Positions 18,223 through 26,443 of a stretch of DNA of 64,000 nt are shown here, one piece after another. The stretch spans positions 1 through 64,000 of the forward strand of contig CBDHFJ010000023.1 of assembly GCA_965262315.1 (NCBI GenBank). Reading direction: 5' to 3'. A program made the position numbers and the translations under genes. This DNA comes from JBCCFK01 sp965262315. GTDB lineage: Bacteria; Actinomycetota; Acidimicrobiia; Acidimicrobiales; UBA8592. Under the pieces are notes generated by a model, which was not told the DNA's origin, searched no databases, and saw nothing but the letters and a program-made list of their open reading frames with translations. Position 1 is the stretch's first letter, and every line of letters begins with the position of its first letter.

Positions 18223-18368
18223 TTCGAACGCCCTCCGCTGCCAACCCTGCCGGACTTCGGCCTGCGTTTGCGCGGCCGGGCAGTCGATCGTCGGCGTCAC
18301 CCGAGCTCCGATGGAATTCGGGCGATCGCTCGGGGCGTGCGTGACATCCTCGCGAGCGGAGGGCACGC

Positions 18369-19133
18369 ATGAGCGACGGCGGTGAATACCGGGATCAGCA
18401 CTTGGATCCGGCGGTGGCGGCGGGCTACGACGCGGCCCACGCCGACCGGTTCGCCGCCGATGTGATCGCGCCGGCCGTCGAGGTCCTGGCGGAGCTCGCC
18501 GACGGGGGACCGGTGCTCGAGTTCGCGATCGGGACCGGGCGCATTGCGCTGCCGTTGACCGAACGGGGCGTGGCCGTGAGCGGCATCGACCTGTCGGAAC
18601 CGATGGTGGCGGAGCTGCGGGCGAAACCGGGCGGCGCCGATGTGCCGGTGACGATCGGGGACATGACCAGCACCGTCGTCGGTGAGGACGCGTTCTCGCT
18701 CGTGTACCTGGTGTTCAACACCATCGGGAACCTCATCACACAGGATGCCCAGGTCGCCTGCTTCGTGAATGCGGCCCGCCATCTCCGGCCAGGGGGGCGA
18801 TTCGTCATCGAGACCGGTGTGCCACGTACACCCGCCGAGGTGCACCACGTGTTCGCCCTCGACGACCACCACGTCGGGATCGACGAGTACGTCGATCCGC
18901 TGGAGCAGATCCACGTGTCGCGCCACTGGTACGTCGACGGCGACCGCGCTCGCCACGTCTCCGGCCGGTTCCGGTGGGCATGGCCCGCCGAACTCGACCT
19001 CATGGCCCGGATCGCAGGCCTGGACCGCGAGCACCGGTGGGCCGACTGGGCGCGCGCCCCGTTCCTCGCCGACAGCACCGCGCACGTGTCCGTCTGGCGG
19101 AAGCCTTCGGTCGCCGCCGCCTCGACGACCTGA
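18369..19133 (+). CDS. Class I SAM-dependent methyltransferase
   Basis: A 254-residue protein with SAM motif I VLEFAIGTGRIALPL, the acidic end of strand 2 (GIDLSEPM), motif III-like LVYLVFNTIGNL and LRPGGRFVIET. This is the type 11/25 methyltransferase fold; the substrate cannot be inferred. The ATG at 18369 has GGAGGG 5-10 nt upstream. It stands alone, with no overlap to either neighbour. Confidence 0.85.
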   Translation: MSDGGEYRDQHLDPAVAAGYDAAHADRFAADVIAPAVEVLAELADGGPVLEFAIGTGRIALPLTERGVAVSGIDLSEPMVAELRAKPGGADVPVTIGDMTSTVVGEDAFSLVYLVFNTIGNLITQDAQVACFVNAARHLRPGGRFVIETGVPRTPAEVHHVFALDDHHVGIDEYVDPLEQIHVSRHWYVDGDRARHVSGRFRWAWPAELDLMARIAGLDREHRWADWARAPFLADSTAHVSVWRKPSVAAASTT

Positions 19134-19254
19134 CGCGCCCAGGCACGGCATGAGCCGTGGGTCCCGGGTCGTTGGGAGCGTTTGGGTGAATCAACCACCC
19201 CGCGGCGACGAGACCTCTTGTGGAGACAGGACCGGATCGGCAGGGGTAAGGCAA

Positions 19255-20289
19255 ATGGGGAAGCTGCGCAACCGCATCGAGCGTGACGACCGAGGGGTGG
19301 CGTCGATCGTCGTCGGCATCTCTGTCGTGGTGCTCTTCGGCATGATGGCGCTGGTCGTCGACGTGGGACAGCTCTACCAGACACGGTCGGAGTTGCAGAA
19401 TGCCGCCGACGCCGCAGCGCTCGCTGCCGCCGAACACGTCGACAACCCGGCCCAGGCCATTGCTGCGGCCCAGCAGTGGGCGCAGGAGAACCACCCGGAC
19501 GGAGGCAACCTCGTCGTCCTGCCCGGCGACGTCGAGTTCGGCACGTGGGACGACACCACCGACAGCTTCGTCGCCGGGGGCACACCCGCAGACGCTGTCC
19601 GCGTCACCACGAGACGGACTGACGACCGCGGCAACCCCGTGCAGCACAACTTCGCCGGAGCGATCGGCAACCCCGAGTCGGACGTGGTGGCCTCCGCAGT
19701 CGCCAAGGCCAACTTCACCATCATCGACTTCGAGGACAGCTTCTCGTCCGGCGACACGCCCACCGTGCTGAGCCACGGCAGTGGCATCTCCGGTGACTAC
19801 ATCGGCGGCACCGTCACCCTGGGCGGGTACGACTACACCAAGTCACAGAACGACGGCGGCAACGATCCCATGATCTTCGACGCCAGGTGCGGCGGACAGC
19901 CCACCAACTGCACCGGCGGCGACAACGACCTCTACCAGCCGGCACAGGGCAACATCCTCATCCTCTCCGAGGACGGCGACTCCAGCGACCCCGACGACGA
20001 GCGCTGGGGCGGCTACATCGAGTTCGACTTCTCCAACTTCGGCGACGGCCTCGTGACCATCGGCTCGATGGTGATCGTGGACTCCGAGCCCGACTCGATC
20101 GTGTTGATCAAGCTCTATCGGGACGGCAACCTCATCGCCCAGGAGAACCTCTACGGCGCCGGCGACGGCCAGATCGAGACCCGCTTCCCCACACCGGTCC
20201 CCGACATCGACTTCATGACGGTGTCGATGGAGGACTCCGGTGCCATCGACGACATCGGCTACAGCTACGGCGTCAGCCTGGTGGAGTGA
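19255..20289 (+). CDS. TadG-like pilus-assembly protein fused to a large extracellular domain
   Basis: A 344-residue protein. After a basic start, RDDRGVASIVVGISVVVLFG and the following hydrophobic stretch form the TadE/TadG N-terminal membrane helix, and LQNAADAAALAAAEHV is the typical TadG continuation. After residue ~160 comes an Asp/Gly-rich region (IDFEDSFSSG, DFSNFGDG, MTVSMEDSGAIDDIGYSYG) that looks like a beta-sandwich surface domain and is not part of TadG. The ATG has AGGGG 8-12 nt upstream; the frame is open well upstream but only as a shadow of the methyltransferase. A TadE-like gene follows by 4 nt. Confidence 0.75.
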   Translation: MGKLRNRIERDDRGVASIVVGISVVVLFGMMALVVDVGQLYQTRSELQNAADAAALAAAEHVDNPAQAIAAAQQWAQENHPDGGNLVVLPGDVEFGTWDDTTDSFVAGGTPADAVRVTTRRTDDRGNPVQHNFAGAIGNPESDVVASAVAKANFTIIDFEDSFSSGDTPTVLSHGSGISGDYIGGTVTLGGYDYTKSQNDGGNDPMIFDARCGGQPTNCTGGDNDLYQPAQGNILILSEDGDSSDPDDERWGGYIEFDFSNFGDGLVTIGSMVIVDSEPDSIVLIKLYRDGNLIAQENLYGAGDGQIETRFPTPVPDIDFMTVSMEDSGAIDDIGYSYGVSLVE

Positions 20290-20293
20290 CCTG

Positions 20294-20683
20294 ATGACCC
20301 TCGACTACCGACGACGCGCCGGGCGCGGCGACCGCGGCGTCACCGCCGTGGAGTTCGCGATCATCCTGCCGCTGCTGCTGATGATGGTGTTCGGCATCAT
20401 CGAGTTCGGCAGGGCGTACTCGGCACGGCTGACCGTGACCCACGCTGCCCGCGAGGGCGTGCGCGTGCTGGCCGTCACCGAGGACCAGAGCGCGGCGGAG
20501 GCTGCAGCGGTGGCCGCGACCGCAGGCCTCGACGCCGCCAAGGTCACCGCCACGGGAACGCCGTGCGCAGCAGGTCTACCGGCCGAGATGGTCGTGACCT
20601 ACCCGATGACCATCGAGATTCCCGGTACCGGTGTGCATTCGTTCACGCTGACCGGTCGGGCGGTCATGACCTGTCTGGACTGA
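20294..20683 (+). CDS. TadE-like pseudopilin/pilus-assembly protein
   Basis: A 129-residue protein: basic start, RGVTAVEFAIILPLLLMMVFGIIEFGRAY-type helix (the TadE signature VEFA..LP.LL....I.EFGR), then a short extracellular region with two Cys (TPCAAGLP, MTCLD) that may form a disulfide. It begins 4 nt after the TadG-like gene, so the two are co-expressed. No TadA, TadB, TadC or prepilin peptidase gene is in the window. Confidence 0.85.
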   Translation: MTLDYRRRAGRGDRGVTAVEFAIILPLLLMMVFGIIEFGRAYSARLTVTHAAREGVRVLAVTEDQSAAEAAAVAATAGLDAAKVTATGTPCAAGLPAEMVVTYPMTIEIPGTGVHSFTLTGRAVMTCLD

Positions 20684-20689
20684 CGGCCC

Positions 20690-21598
20690 TCAGCGCACAG
20701 GCTCGGGGCCCTGGTCGAGGGTGAGCTGCCAGTAGGCCTCGACCCGTTCGACGAACGCCGTGGGGCGCTCGGCGTAGATGGCGGCGCCGGTCCTGGCGCT
20801 CGCGATTCGGATCGCTCGGCGACGCTCCTCGGCTCGGCGCCGGACGCGCTTGGTGCCCCGCACACCCTTGTCCTTGTCGGCGTCGAGGCGGGCGATGAGC
20901 ATCCCGAGGTCGTGTTCGGTGCCGAGGCTCTCCCCGAGGTCGCCGACCAGCTGGATGTGGGGGTCGAGCACCGACGGGGACGCCGGTTGGAGGAGGCGGG
21001 TGCCGTACCAGAGGTGCTTCACCGACTTGCGCCAGTCGTGCCACGCCTCGGCGTCACCGTCGACGGCCACCGTGCGTGCACGTGTCCGTCCCAGCCGGTG
21101 GATGCGGCGCAGACCGGCGGCGAAGGTGTCGAATCCGTCGGGGATCTGCCAGTGGCCGACGAGCTCGGCCGCGTGTCGGAGCGCGTCGACCGCCTCGGCG
21201 GTGCCGCCGCCGCCCGAACGCAGTGCCTTGTCGACGCGTGCGGCGTCGCGTTCGTGTCGGCGCCGGGTTCGGTGGGCGCTGTCGCCGAGCTCGTGGTCGC
21301 GGGCCAGGTCGGCGATCACCGCCACGGCAGCGTGCGCCTCGCGCGTGGCCCCGATGGCCCGCGCCCCGGTCCGCACGGTGTGGTCGAACGCGGCGAAGCC
21401 AGGGCCCAGCGCGGGGCGGACGAGTCGGGCGAGGGCGCGTACCTCCTTGGTCCGCTTGCGAGCGTCGTGGATCGCCAGCTCCGGATCCGGCGATGCGCTC
21501 ACGGCCTCGAGCGTGGCCACGGCGTCACCGAGGAGATGGCGCGCGAGGTCGACCACGGGTTCCTGCATGGAAGGTGCTGGGTGCAACCGGTACTTCAT
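20690..21598 (-). CDS. CHAD-domain protein
   Basis: About 302 residues, all-helical and rich in His, Arg, Asp and Glu: IHDARKRTKEVRALARLVRP, AVAVIADLARDHE, WHDWRKSVKHLWYGTRLL and LGESLGTEHDLGML. These repeated H..R.K helices define CHAD, which binds polyphosphate or other polyanions. There is no CYTH domain. The start is uncertain: the ATG at 21598 (MKYRLHPAPS) is preferred, but an in-frame GTG at 21640 and a later Met are possible. It converges on the TadE gene with a 6-nt gap. Confidence 0.85.
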   Translation of the reverse strand: MKYRLHPAPSMQEPVVDLARHLLGDAVATLEAVSASPDPELAIHDARKRTKEVRALARLVRPALGPGFAAFDHTVRTGARAIGATREAHAAVAVIADLARDHELGDSAHRTRRRHERDAARVDKALRSGGGGTAEAVDALRHAAELVGHWQIPDGFDTFAAGLRRIHRLGRTRARTVAVDGDAEAWHDWRKSVKHLWYGTRLLQPASPSVLDPHIQLVGDLGESLGTEHDLGMLIARLDADKDKGVRGTKRVRRRAEERRRAIRIASARTGAAIYAERPTAFVERVEAYWQLTLDQGPEPVR

Positions 21599-21676
21599 CG
21601 CATCCTGGGTCGGCCGCGAGTCGAACTGTCTTGGTAGCACATCGACACGGCCCCGAGATCTGTCACCACCCTCTTC

Positions 21677-21682
21677 TACCGT
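21677..21682 (+). promoter_or_regulatory. -10 box (TACCGT) for yraN, probable leaderless start
   Basis: TACCGT lies 6 nt before the yraN ATG, which has no ribosome binding site. This spacing predicts transcription starting at or next to the ATG. Confidence 0.5.
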
Positions 21683-21688
21683 TCGGCC

Positions 21689-22060
21689 ATGACAAACGAA
21701 TCGGGCAAGCCGACGATTGCATCACGACGTCAGGCCGTGGGACGGCGAGGGGAGGGCCTCGCCGCCGACTGGTACCGGCGACGTGGCTACACGGTCGTGG
21801 ATCGCAACTGGCGCTGCCGGAACGGCGAGCTGGACCTGGTGGTTCGTCGCCGCGACCAGCTGGTCTTCTGCGAGGTCAAGGCCCGGTCCAGCCGCCGATA
21901 CGGCCACCCGGCCGAGGCGGTGACGCCCGCCAAGCAGCAGCGGATCCGGGGACTGGCGCTGCAGTGGATGGCGACCACGGGCACGCGGCGCCCGCGGATC
22001 CGATTCGACGTCGCCACGGTCGAGGGTGGTCGGGTGGAGGTGCGCCAGGCGGCCTTCTGA
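21689..22060 (+). CDS. yraN: YraN/UPF0102 family endonuclease-like protein
   Basis: A 123-residue protein with the restriction-endonuclease-like core: GRRGEGLAADWYRRRGY, GELDLVVRR and FCEVKARSS (the E/D...EVK motif). The family is predicted to act on Holliday junctions or recombination DNA, but its activity is not settled. Its place ahead of comM, dprA and xerC is typical. Confidence 0.92.
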   Translation: MTNESGKPTIASRRQAVGRRGEGLAADWYRRRGYTVVDRNWRCRNGELDLVVRRRDQLVFCEVKARSSRRYGHPAEAVTPAKQQRIRGLALQWMATTGTRRPRIRFDVATVEGGRVEVRQAAF

Positions 22061-22066
22061 CGGCCC

Positions 22067-22273
22067 TCAGCCCTTCGGGCGTCGGCGGTGGCGAGCGTCC
22101 CAGCAGCCACGGTGCCAGTGGCGGCGCAGGTCGGGCGCGTCGTGGGGTACCGCGACGACGTGCATCGTGCCGGGCGGGATGTCGCGGTTGCAGCCCGGGC
22201 AGATGTAGGTCTTGACGGCCTGGTACGGCTGCATGAATCGCACCTCGACCTGATCGTCGTCCCACATGCTCAT
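22067..22273 (-). CDS. Small putative zinc-binding protein (CxxC...HxxxC)
   Basis: A 68-residue protein. VKTYICPGCNRDIPPGTMHVVAVP followed by HWHRGCW gives Cys-x2-Cys and a later His/Cys pair, the ligand set of a treble-clef or LIM-like zinc site. The C-terminus is basic (RHRRRPKG). It lies on the opposite strand to its neighbours, 6 nt from the yraN stop. I recall related short proteins in actinobacteria, but no function is known. A second protein with the same spacing logic is at 24542-24751. Confidence 0.75.
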   Translation of the reverse strand: MSMWDDDQVEVRFMQPYQAVKTYICPGCNRDIPPGTMHVVAVPHDAPDLRRHWHRGCWDARHRRRPKG

Positions 22274-22286
22274 CGTCGAGGCCCCG

Positions 22287-22397
22287 TCACCCGAGGAACG
22301 CCCAGAGGACGAGCGCGATCCCCACCAGGACGGCCGCAGCCACGAACACGTAGTCGGCGGGCGTCTTTCGCATCGGTCTGTTGGGGTCGAAGCCCAT
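22287..22397 (-). CDS. 36-residue single-pass membrane protein
   Basis: The ATG at 22397 reads MGFDPNRPMRKTPADYVFVA and continues into one strong membrane helix (VFVAAAVLVGIALVLWAFLG), ending at the helix. The basic, polar N-terminus followed by an Ala/Val/Leu helix looks coded rather than accidental. An upstream in-frame start exists but adds unmatched sequence. It overlaps the promoter region of the divergent enoyl-CoA hydratase gene. No function known. Confidence 0.6.
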   Translation of the reverse strand: MGFDPNRPMRKTPADYVFVAAAVLVGIALVLWAFLG

Positions 22398-22406
22398 GGG
22401 GCGCAG

Positions 22407-22412
22407 TATTGT
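22407..22412 (+). promoter_or_regulatory. -10 box (TATTGT) for the enoyl-CoA hydratase gene, probable leaderless start
   Basis: TATTGT lies 7 nt before the ATG at 22420, with no ribosome binding site between. Confidence 0.5.
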
Positions 22413-22419
22413 CGGCCGC

Positions 22420-23193
22420 ATGGACGAAGTGCAGGTCGACAAGAACGACGGCGTGGCCACGGTCACCCTGAACCGCCCCCAGGTGAAGAACGCGTGCACC
22501 GCCGAGATGTGGTCGGAGCTGCTTCGGGTCTACACCGAGCTCGGCTACGACGACGACGTCCGTTGTGTGGTGGTGACCGGCGCCGGCACCGACTTCTGTG
22601 CGGGAGCCGACGTCAGCGGGGACCGCTCCGAGCGCACGACGCATCAGCTCCAGGGCATGCGCACGGTCGGTGCGTGCTGCCAGGCGCTGTTCGAGATGCC
22701 CAAGGTCACCATCGCCCGGGTTGACGGGGTGGCCGTCGGCGCCGGGCTCAACATGGCGCTGGCCTGCGACTTCGTGTTGGCCTCCGAGCGCTCGCGCTTC
22801 AGCGAGATCTTCGCCAAGCGCGGCCTCAACGTGGACTTCGGTGGCTCGTTTCTGCTGCCGCGCATCGTGGGTATGCAGCGCGCCAAGGAGATGATCCTGC
22901 TGGCCGACATCTACAGCGCCGCCGAGGCCGCCGAGATGGGTCTCGTCAACCGGGTCGTGCCCTCCGACGAGCTCGACGAGCTCGTCGCCGACTGGGCAGC
23001 CCGTGCCGCGGCCGGCCCGCCCCGGGCGATCGCCGTGTCCAAGGGCCTGCTGAACAAGTCCTTCACCAGCACCCTGAACGAGGCCCTCGACGGCGAGGGG
23101 CTGGGCCAGACGTTCCAGTTCTCCACGAAGGACACCACCGAGGCGATGCTCGCCTGGCGCGAGAAGCGCGATCCGGAGTTCACGGGCTGGTGA
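22420..23193 (+). CDS. Enoyl-CoA hydratase/isomerase family protein
   Basis: A 257-residue crotonase-fold enzyme: VATVTLNRPQVKNA, the first oxyanion-hole stretch DFCAGADVSGD, and the second VDGVAVGAGLNMALACDF. The position of the usual second catalytic Glu holds NVDFGGSFLLPR, with Asp, as in the isomerase-like and PaaG-like branch, so it may be an isomerase or hydratase of unusual substrates rather than a classical beta-oxidation hydratase. The ATG at 22420 is preferred to 22381 because of the -10 spacing and family start. Its stop overlaps the cytochrome gene (GTGA). Confidence 0.88.
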   Translation: MDEVQVDKNDGVATVTLNRPQVKNACTAEMWSELLRVYTELGYDDDVRCVVVTGAGTDFCAGADVSGDRSERTTHQLQGMRTVGACCQALFEMPKVTIARVDGVAVGAGLNMALACDFVLASERSRFSEIFAKRGLNVDFGGSFLLPRIVGMQRAKEMILLADIYSAAEAAEMGLVNRVVPSDELDELVADWAARAAAGPPRAIAVSKGLLNKSFTSTLNEALDGEGLGQTFQFSTKDTTEAMLAWREKRDPEFTGW

Positions 23194-23591
23194 CGACCTC
23201 GATCATCGCGGCGGGGGGCCGGGTCCGATTCCTCGCCGGGCCGATCCGGCGCGCCCTGGCCGTGGCCGGCGTGGCGGCCGGCCTGGCCACCGGCTGCGCC
23301 GGTCCGGCACCCGATGTCCCGGCCGGCCCCGATGGTGAACCCGACCCCGTCCTCGTGCAGGGCCGCGACGTCTACGGCTCGCAGTGCGCCAACTGTCACG
23401 GCAACGAGGGGCAGGGTGGCCGAGGCAAGCCGCTCAACGGCGGCCGCGCCCTCGACCGGTTCCCGGAGATCGAGTCGATGATCGAGGTGGTCACCGAGGG
23501 CAAGGGCTCCGGTATGCCGTCGTTCGGCGGCAAGCTCGCCGACGACGAGATCGAGGCGGTCGTCCGCTACGTCCGCGACGTCCTGAACTGA
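23190..23591 (+). CDS. Lipoprotein class I cytochrome c
   Basis: A 133-residue protein. The signal peptide ends in a lipobox (GLATGC), so it should be lipid-anchored outside the membrane. One heme site is present, CANCH, with GMPSFG supplying the distal Met ligand, and a C-terminal helix VVRYVRDVLN. It is a small electron carrier, probably linked to a terminal oxidase or an extracytoplasmic oxidoreductase. The GTG start overlaps the enoyl-CoA hydratase stop by 4 nt, an odd functional pairing. Confidence 0.88.
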   Translation: MTTSIIAAGGRVRFLAGPIRRALAVAGVAAGLATGCAGPAPDVPAGPDGEPDPVLVQGRDVYGSQCANCHGNEGQGGRGKPLNGGRALDRFPEIESMIEVVTEGKGSGMPSFGGKLADDEIEAVVRYVRDVLN

Positions 23592-23695
23592 GCCAACGAA
23601 GCGCCGTTCCCGATCTGCGTTCCGGGATCGGGCCGGTTCTGCAGTTGGTAGGTTTCTACTGCGACGGCGCGCGGCTGGGCCGAGGGGGAGACGGG

Positions 23696-24031
23696 ATGGC
23701 ACGCATGCTTGGTGGCGCCGTGCTCGCCGTGGCTTGCCTGACCTCCTGCAGCGCCGGCCCGACCACCGATCTGCCGACCGCCTCGTTCGTCGTCGACTTG
23801 GAACCGGGGGAGACGAGGTTCGTCGGCATCAACGGGCACTGCGGTTTCGAGTGGCTCAGCGCGAAGGTCAACGACCAGACCTGGCGCGCCGTGGGCGATT
23901 GGCCGCGCGGTGGCACTGTCATCGAGTTCGAGCTGGAACTGCTCGACGACGAGACCCTCCTGATCCGTGTGCCCGGCGAGGCGGCCACGCACCGCTACCG
24001 CCCCGAAGAGGGTCGCCCCCTGTGCGAGTGA
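23696..24031 (+). CDS. Small predicted lipoprotein of unknown function
   Basis: A 111-residue protein with the signal peptide MLGGAVLAVACLTSC and a lipobox at the end, then an all-beta looking mature part with two Cys (GHCGFEWL and a C-terminal LCE) that could bond. The ATG has GGGGGAG 5-11 nt upstream. Its stop overlaps the next GTG (GTGA). No family recognised. Confidence 0.75.
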   Translation: MARMLGGAVLAVACLTSCSAGPTTDLPTASFVVDLEPGETRFVGINGHCGFEWLSAKVNDQTWRAVGDWPRGGTVIEFELELLDDETLLIRVPGEAATHRYRPEEGRPLCE

Positions 24032-24486
24032 GCGGTGGGAACGTGCGGTGGCGGTTCGGGTACAACGACCTCGTGGGCCGACTCCGACCTTTCTGGGCCT
24101 GCGCTGCTGCCGTGCTCATCTGGTTTCTGATCACTGCGGACGATGCGACCCCGGCCTGGGTGAGTGCGGTGTGCCTCTCGGGTGTCGCGGGTGGGCTCGC
24201 GGCTTCGGAGTGGGTGGGCGTGCGCAACCACGTCTCGTTCGATGACGACGTGTGCGAGGTTCGGGTCATGGCTCAGGGCGTGCTGCGAACTGCTGCCTAC
24301 GCCGACTCGATCTTCGTCATCCCCGCGAAACCGTCGTCCGTCCCAGCGCCGGTCCGCTTCGAGACCGACGGCGGAGTCCGCGTGCGCTGTGGCCTCATGT
24401 CACAGGGACGGTTCTTCACGCCGCCCAAGCTTCGTCGGTTCCGCTCCGCTCTGGCGGCCAGAGGCATTCGTGTCAGGGAGGGGTAG
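24028..24486 (+). CDS. Two-helix membrane protein with C-terminal soluble domain
   Basis: A 152-residue protein. After a short basic start come two membrane helices (FWACAAAVLIWFLIT and VSAVCLSGVAGGLAASEWV), then a ~90-residue cytosolic part (FDDDVCEVRVMAQGVLRTA, IFVIPAKPSSVP) that resembles bacterial PH-like domains. The GTG at 24028 overlaps the lipoprotein stop, which is the best evidence for this start. The lipoprotein and this protein probably form a unit; function unknown. Confidence 0.65.
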   Translation: MSGGNVRWRFGYNDLVGRLRPFWACAAAVLIWFLITADDATPAWVSAVCLSGVAGGLAASEWVGVRNHVSFDDDVCEVRVMAQGVLRTAAYADSIFVIPAKPSSVPAPVRFETDGGVRVRCGLMSQGRFFTPPKLRRFRSALAARGIRVREG

Positions 24487-24541
24487 GGCCGCCTCCGGTC
24501 CAGGCGTGCGGGGGCGGTTCAACGGCGGTGACGCTTCCCGC

Positions 24542-24751
24542 TCAGGCGCCCTGGGCCCATCCGAGCGCGTTCGCCCAGTGCCGCACTCGGGCCAGCATCC
24601 TCGGGCCCACCCCGCCATGGCTCTCGGGCTCGACGCAGCCGGGATGAAACCGTCGCCCTGCGACCGCGATCGAGTCGACGCCGGCTCCGAGCCCTTGGCC
24701 GCAGGCGCCGCACTGCTCGGAGAGCGCGTTCGCCGCATCCGACTTCTCCAT
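24542..24751 (-). CDS. Small putative zinc-binding protein (CxxC...HxxC)
   Basis: A 69-residue protein: CGACGQGLGAGVDSIAVAGR followed by FHPGCVE gives Cys-x2-Cys, ~19 residues, His-x2-Cys, a LIM/treble-clef-like ligand pattern. The C-terminal half is helical (MLARVRHWANALGWAQ). The ATG is at 24751. The frame is open for a long way upstream, but only as the antisense shadow of comM. Like the 68-residue protein at 22067-22273, it is a lone minus-strand gene in a plus-strand region. Function unknown. Confidence 0.65.
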   Translation of the reverse strand: MEKSDAANALSEQCGACGQGLGAGVDSIAVAGRRFHPGCVEPESHGGVGPRMLARVRHWANALGWAQGA

Positions 24752-24916
24752 CGGTGCAGCGTACAGCGGCGCTCTCGGCCGGGACCGGCGGTCCCCGCCG
24801 CGCTCATGCACCGTGTGGCGGCCCGGACTGTCACTGTGCCTCGATACGGTGCTCCCAACGGTTTCGCCGGCTGACCGACAGCTGGCCTCCAGGCATCCAG
24901 TCCTCAGGAGGTCACC

Positions 24917-26443
24917 ATGTTGGCCACCGCGTCGTCCGCAACGCTTCACGGAATCCGTGGGCGCCCCATCACCGTCGAGGTCCACGTCGGCGCAGGGTTG
25001 CCCAGCTTCACCGTGGTCGGGTCGCCCGATGGTCCGTGCAAGGAAGCGCGGGACCGGGTGCGCGCCGCCGTCGTCAACTCCGGGAGATGGTGGCCAGACA
25101 CCCGGATCACCGTCAACCTCGCGCCGTCCGGGGTGCCCAAGATGGGCGCAGGACTCGACCTGGCGATCGCCATGGGCGTGTTGGCGGCGTCGGGTCAGAT
25201 CCCGCAGCGAGACATCGACGGGGTCGCGTTCATCGCCGAACTGGGCCTGAACGGCGCGCTGCGGCCGGTGCCGGGGGCGCTGCCGCTGACCGCCGCGGCC
25301 GAGGGCGACGTCGCCGTGGTCGCACCCGACAATGCGGCCGAGGCCGCGCTGGTGCCGCTGACGCGGCTGTTGCCGGTGACGGATCTGCGGGAGTGCGTCG
25401 AGACGTTGATGGGAGAGTGCCCGTGGCCGTCGTTCTCGGCTCCGGCGGCGCCGGCCTCGGTGCCGCCCGAGGTCGATCTCGCCGACGTGCAGGGCCAGCC
25501 CGTGGCCCGAAAGGCGGCCGAGGTGGCAGCGGCGGGCGGTCACCACCTGCTGATGGTCGGGCCGCCGGGGGCGGGCAAGACCATGCTGGCAAAGGCGATT
25601 CCCGGCATCCTGCCCCCGCTGTCCCCCGAGGACGCGCTCGAGGTGACCAGCGTGCACTCGGCTGCCGGTATCCCTCTCCCGGCGCGCGGCCTCGTGACCC
25701 GTGCGCCATTCCGTGCGCCGCATCACACCAGCTCGGTGATCTCCCTGGTGGGTGGCGGACACCGGCAGATGCGCCCGGGTGAGATCAGCAGCGCGCATGG
25801 TGGTGTCCTCTTCCTGGACGAGCTGGGGGAGTTCCCGGCCCCGGTGCTCGACGCGCTGCGACAACCCCTCGAGGACGGCGCCGTCCGGGTGGCGCGGGCA
25901 CACGGCTCGGTTTCGTTTCCCGCCCGCTTCGTCCTGGTCGGCGCCACCAACCCCTGCCCCTGCGGCGAGGCCGACCCCATCGGAGCGCGCGGCTGTCGAT
26001 GCTCGCCGCTCGCTCGTACTCGCTACCTGCGTCGGCTGTCCGGGCCGCTGCTCGACCGGTTCGACCTGCGCGTCCACGTCACCCGACCTCGATCGAGCGA
26101 TCTGTTCGCTCCGGAACGGGGTGAACCCACCGAAGCCGTGGCCGAGCGGGTGGCGGTGGCCCGTGCGGTGGCGATGGCACGCGGCATCCCCGCCAACGTC
26201 TCGATCTCGCCTCGAGACGCGGACGAACTGGCGCCGTTGTCCGCGGATGCCATCGCCCTGCTGGCCCGAGCCATCGACGATGGCCGCCTGAGCGCTCGCG
26301 GGGTGCATCGGGTGCGCTGCGTGGCTCGGACCCTCGCCGACCTCGTGGGAGACGGTGACCCGATCGGGGCCGGCCACGTGTCCGCGGCCCTGGCGTTGCG
26401 TCCACCGGTCCTGGAGCCGCTCGATGGGGTGAGTGCCGCATGA
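24917..26443 (+). CDS. comM: YifB/ComM-family Mg-chelatase-like AAA+ ATPase
   Basis: A 508-residue protein. The N-terminal Lon-protease-like domain starts GIRGRPITVEVHVGAGLPSF; the AAA+ domain has Walker A MVGPPGAGKTMLAK, APFRAPHHT, Walker B GVLFLDELGEF and NPCPCG...GCRCS cysteines; the Mg_chelatase C-terminal helix bundle closes the protein. ComM is a hexameric branch-migration helicase aiding integration of transforming DNA in Proteobacteria; the actinobacterial role is inferred. The stop overlaps dprA (ATGA). TACGGT at 24845-24850 may be a -10. Confidence 0.93.
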   Translation: MLATASSATLHGIRGRPITVEVHVGAGLPSFTVVGSPDGPCKEARDRVRAAVVNSGRWWPDTRITVNLAPSGVPKMGAGLDLAIAMGVLAASGQIPQRDIDGVAFIAELGLNGALRPVPGALPLTAAAEGDVAVVAPDNAAEAALVPLTRLLPVTDLRECVETLMGECPWPSFSAPAAPASVPPEVDLADVQGQPVARKAAEVAAAGGHHLLMVGPPGAGKTMLAKAIPGILPPLSPEDALEVTSVHSAAGIPLPARGLVTRAPFRAPHHTSSVISLVGGGHRQMRPGEISSAHGGVLFLDELGEFPAPVLDALRQPLEDGAVRVARAHGSVSFPARFVLVGATNPCPCGEADPIGARGCRCSPLARTRYLRRLSGPLLDRFDLRVHVTRPRSSDLFAPERGEPTEAVAERVAVARAVAMARGIPANVSISPRDADELAPLSADAIALLARAIDDGRLSARGVHRVRCVARTLADLVGDGDPIGAGHVSAALALRPPVLEPLDGVSAA

